The notes beneath the pieces were generated by a model. It had not been told where the DNA came from. It searched no databases and worked only from the letters and a program-made list of their open reading frames with translations. DNA of 7,281 bases from Pseudomonadota bacterium (GTDB taxonomy: Bacteria > Pseudomonadota > Gammaproteobacteria > Steroidobacterales > Woeseiaceae). A program made the position numbers and the translations under genes. Positions 5,667-7,281 of the stretch are shown here, piece after piece (positions within the stretch are counted from its first letter, which is position 1; the number at the start of each line of letters is the position of its first letter). Location: positions 1 to 7,281 of the forward strand of contig JADFKA010000084.1 of assembly GCA_022565135.1 (NCBI GenBank), read 5' to 3'.

Positions 5667-6719
5667 TCAGTCGATCGCAGCGATAATTCGGTCGGTCATA
5701 TCGCTGGTTGAGAGCACCGTATCGTCATCACAGGCGATGTCTGCGGTTCGCGCACCCGCCACAATAGCAGTGTCGATCGCGGCCTCGACCGCGGCGGCCT
5801 CTGCGTTGAGGTTGAGGCTGTGCCGCAGCAGCATTGCAGCGCTCGCCAGCGCGCCACAGGGGTTTGCCAGCCCTTTGCCCGCAATATCCGGTGCCGATCC
5901 GTGTATGGGCTCGTAGATGCCGAGAGCGGACTCTCCCAGTGATGCCGAGGGCAACATACCCAGTGAACCCGCGAGCATGGACGCTTCGTCGGTCAGGATG
6001 TCGCCGAACATGTTCTCCGTGACGATGACATCGAAATCCCGCGGCCGACTCAACAAGTGCATGGCCGCTGCATCGACAAGCAAGGTCTCGAGTTCTATGT
6101 CTGGAAACTCGTCGCGCATGAGACGATTCGTGACGTCACGCCAAAGCCGCGAGGTCTCAAGAACATTGGCCTTGTCGATTGAACACAATTTGCCGCGACG
6201 GGTCGCAGCGAGACGGGCCGCGACGCGAACGATGCGCTCGATTTCCACGGTGTGATAAGTACACAGGTCGCTTGCAGAGGATTCATCTCGCGTTTTCTCG
6301 CCGAAATAGATGCCGCCTGTCAGTTCCCGTACGACGACAAGATTGACGCCCTGGATAATCTCGCCCTTGAGCGGCGATGTTCCCTTGAGTGCATCGAGTA
6401 CTTTGACCGGACGCAGATTGGCATAAACGCCCAGTCTCGAGCGCAATCCAAGCAATCCCTGCTCCGGCCTTACCGCCGCATTGGGGTTAGACCACTTTGG
6501 TCCGCCGACAGCGCCGAGAAATACGGCATCACTTCGCTCGCAGCTCACTATCGTTGCATCAGGCAACGGGTTGCCGGTCTCGTCAATCGCGGCCCCACCG
6601 ATGAGTTGTTTGCTGAATTCGAACGCGTGACCGTAACGCGACGCGACCTCTTGCAGAACACGCTGTGCGGCTGTGGTGACCTCTGGCCCGATACCATCGC
6701 CGGGCAACAGCGTAATCAA
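5667..6719 (-). CDS. leuB: 3-isopropylmalate dehydrogenase
   Basis: NAD-dependent oxidative decarboxylation of 3-isopropylmalate to 2-oxoisocaproate, the third step of leucine synthesis; a cytoplasmic homodimer. The 350-residue protein has the usual length. It opens with ITLLPGDGIGPEV. Substrate arginines are at about R93, R103 and R131, with Y138 and K183 in the positions expected from the Thermus enzyme. Metal-binding aspartates are D216 (LVDAAAMHL) and D240/D244 (NMFGDILTDEAS). The NAD loop is EPIHGSAPDIAGKGLANP (about 270-287). The start is taken as TTG at 6719, which overlaps the leuD stop as TTGA; no in-frame ATG or GTG lies nearby. An in-frame CTG at 6728 sits 8 nt after a GAGGAG purine run (6742-6737) and is an alternative start. 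Probably co-transcribed with leuD. No convincing rho-independent terminator follows the gene. Confidence 0.96.
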   Translation of the reverse strand: MITLLPGDGIGPEVTTAAQRVLQEVASRYGHAFEFSKQLIGGAAIDETGNPLPDATIVSCERSDAVFLGAVGGPKWSNPNAAVRPEQGLLGLRSRLGVYANLRPVKVLDALKGTSPLKGEIIQGVNLVVVRELTGGIYFGEKTRDESSASDLCTYHTVEIERIVRVAARLAATRRGKLCSIDKANVLETSRLWRDVTNRLMRDEFPDIELETLLVDAAAMHLLSRPRDFDVIVTENMFGDILTDEASMLAGSLGMLPSASLGESALGIYEPIHGSAPDIAGKGLANPCGALASAAMLLRHSLNLNAEAAAVEAAIDTAIVAGARTADIACDDDTVLSTSDMTDRIIAAID

Positions 6720-7281
6720 GGCGTCCAGGATCGCGTCTCCTCAAATTTTTCGATATGGGCCAGATGCTGCTGCAGGAAACCAAGTTCATCGATACCCTCA
6801 ACGAGGCAGAATCGCGCAAAGGGATCGATCGGAAATCGGACGACGCGGCCGTCGGGCATCGTCAACGTCGATGCCGTGACGTCGATGGCAAGCTCGACGC
6901 CCGGATTGCCGGATAGCCATGCGTGTGTTTTCTCATCGACGACGATTGGCAATAAGCCATTCTTCATTGAGTTGTTACGAAAAATATCGGCTATTTCGGT
7001 GCTGATAACGGCGCGTATGCCATAGTCGAGCAGCGCCCACGGTGCGTGCTCGCGCGATGAGCCACAACCAAAGTTATTACCCGCAACAAGAATCTTGCAA
7101 CCCCTGGCGTCAGCGTGATTGAGTGGAAAATCCAGATTTTTGGTGCCGTCTGCATGGAAACGAAGATCATGAAACAGGTTCTTGCCAAATCCTTCGCGTG
7201 ACGTCGCCGTCAGGAAGCGCGCCGGGATGATCTGGTCCGTGTCGATGTCCCTGGCGGCGAGAACCACGGTACGTCCGCGCA
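6716..7281 (-). CDS. leuD: 3-isopropylmalate dehydratase small subunit (partial, N-terminus off the window)
   Basis: Small subunit of isopropylmalate isomerase, which with LeuC converts 2-isopropylmalate to 3-isopropylmalate in cytoplasmic leucine synthesis. The visible protein reads RGRTVVLAARDIDTDQIIPARFL near the edge, in which the DTDQIIPARFL block is the family's N-terminal signature. It is followed by the swivelling-domain core NNFGCGSSREHAPWALLDYG and then STEIADIFRNNSMKNGLLP, the usual substrate-recognition region. The reading frame stays open to position 7281, and LeuD normally has about 10 more residues before this block, so the GTG at 7267 is not taken as the start; the gene is cut by the window edge. 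About 187 residues are visible, against roughly 200 for the family. Its TGA (6718-6716) overlaps the leuB start. leuC is expected immediately upstream, outside the window. The identification is secure; only the start is unknown. Confidence 0.96.
   Translation of the reverse strand, partial: RGRTVVLAARDIDTDQIIPARFLTATSREGFGKNLFHDLRFHADGTKNLDFPLNHADARGCKILVAGNNFGCGSSREHAPWALLDYGIRAVISTEIADIFRNNSMKNGLLPIVVDEKTHAWLSGNPGVELAIDVTASTLTMPDGRVVRFPIDPFARFCLVEGIDELGFLQQHLAHIEKFEETRSWTP

Noticed and set aside
6252..7025. A 257-codon open frame on the plus strand opposite leuB and leuD.
   Set aside because: It is antisense to two clearly recognised genes that span the whole interval, shows no recognisable family motif, and crosses the leuB/leuD junction. 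It is a shadow of GC-biased codon use on the other strand.
1..7281. Mobile elements, CRISPR arrays, tRNA or rRNA genes, phage or defence genes.
   Set aside because: The window is almost fully occupied by intact biosynthetic genes; I found no transposase motifs, regularly spaced repeats beyond the operator half-sites, or tRNA-like cloverleaf sequence.

Overview
The window is a tightly packed stretch of amino-acid biosynthesis genes. Every gene is on the minus strand, so transcription runs from position 7281 towards position 1. It holds the end of a leucine block (leuD, leuB), a short intergenic region, and then a histidine operon in the order trpR-like regulator, hisG, hisD, hisC, hisB, hisH, hisA. 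The window cuts leuD at its N-terminal end and cuts hisA after 76 codons. leuC would be expected just outside the right edge, and hisF and hisI/hisIE just outside the left edge, but neither can be seen.

The organism is most likely a gammaproteobacterium. The order hisGDCBHA, a long-form HisG of 300 residues that follows the enterobacterial protein closely, and a bifunctional HisB (HAD phosphatase fused to IGP dehydratase) all fit that class. A TrpR-like YerC/YecD-family gene in front of hisG, together with no His-rich leader peptide, is unlike E. coli. From memory it resembles the Xanthomonadales type of arrangement. Genus cannot be decided from the sequence. GC content looks to be in the mid-50s percent by eye.

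Region by region: 7281-6716 is leuD (isopropylmalate isomerase small subunit). 6719-5667 is leuB (3-isopropylmalate dehydrogenase), which overlaps leuD and starts with TTG. 5666-5541 is the only real intergenic gap; it carries an 18-bp near-palindrome very like the E. coli Trp repressor operator, followed by half-sites repeated every 8 bp. 5540-5214 is the TrpR-like regulator. 5203-1 is hisG-hisD-hisC-hisB-hisH-hisA, with junctions ranging from 4-bp overlaps (ATGA) to a 12-nt gap, as expected for one translationally coupled message.

Together the his enzymes cover ATP phosphoribosyltransferase (HisG), ProFAR isomerisation (HisA), the glutaminase half of IGP synthase (HisH), IGP dehydratase and histidinol-phosphate phosphatase (HisB), the aminotransferase (HisC) and histidinol dehydrogenase (HisD). 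Only HisF and HisI/E functions are missing, presumably because of the window edge. The enzymes are ordinary. The part worth a second look is the regulatory module: a TrpR-fold protein encoded as the first gene of a his operon, sitting directly behind a TrpR-operator-like site that it probably recognises.
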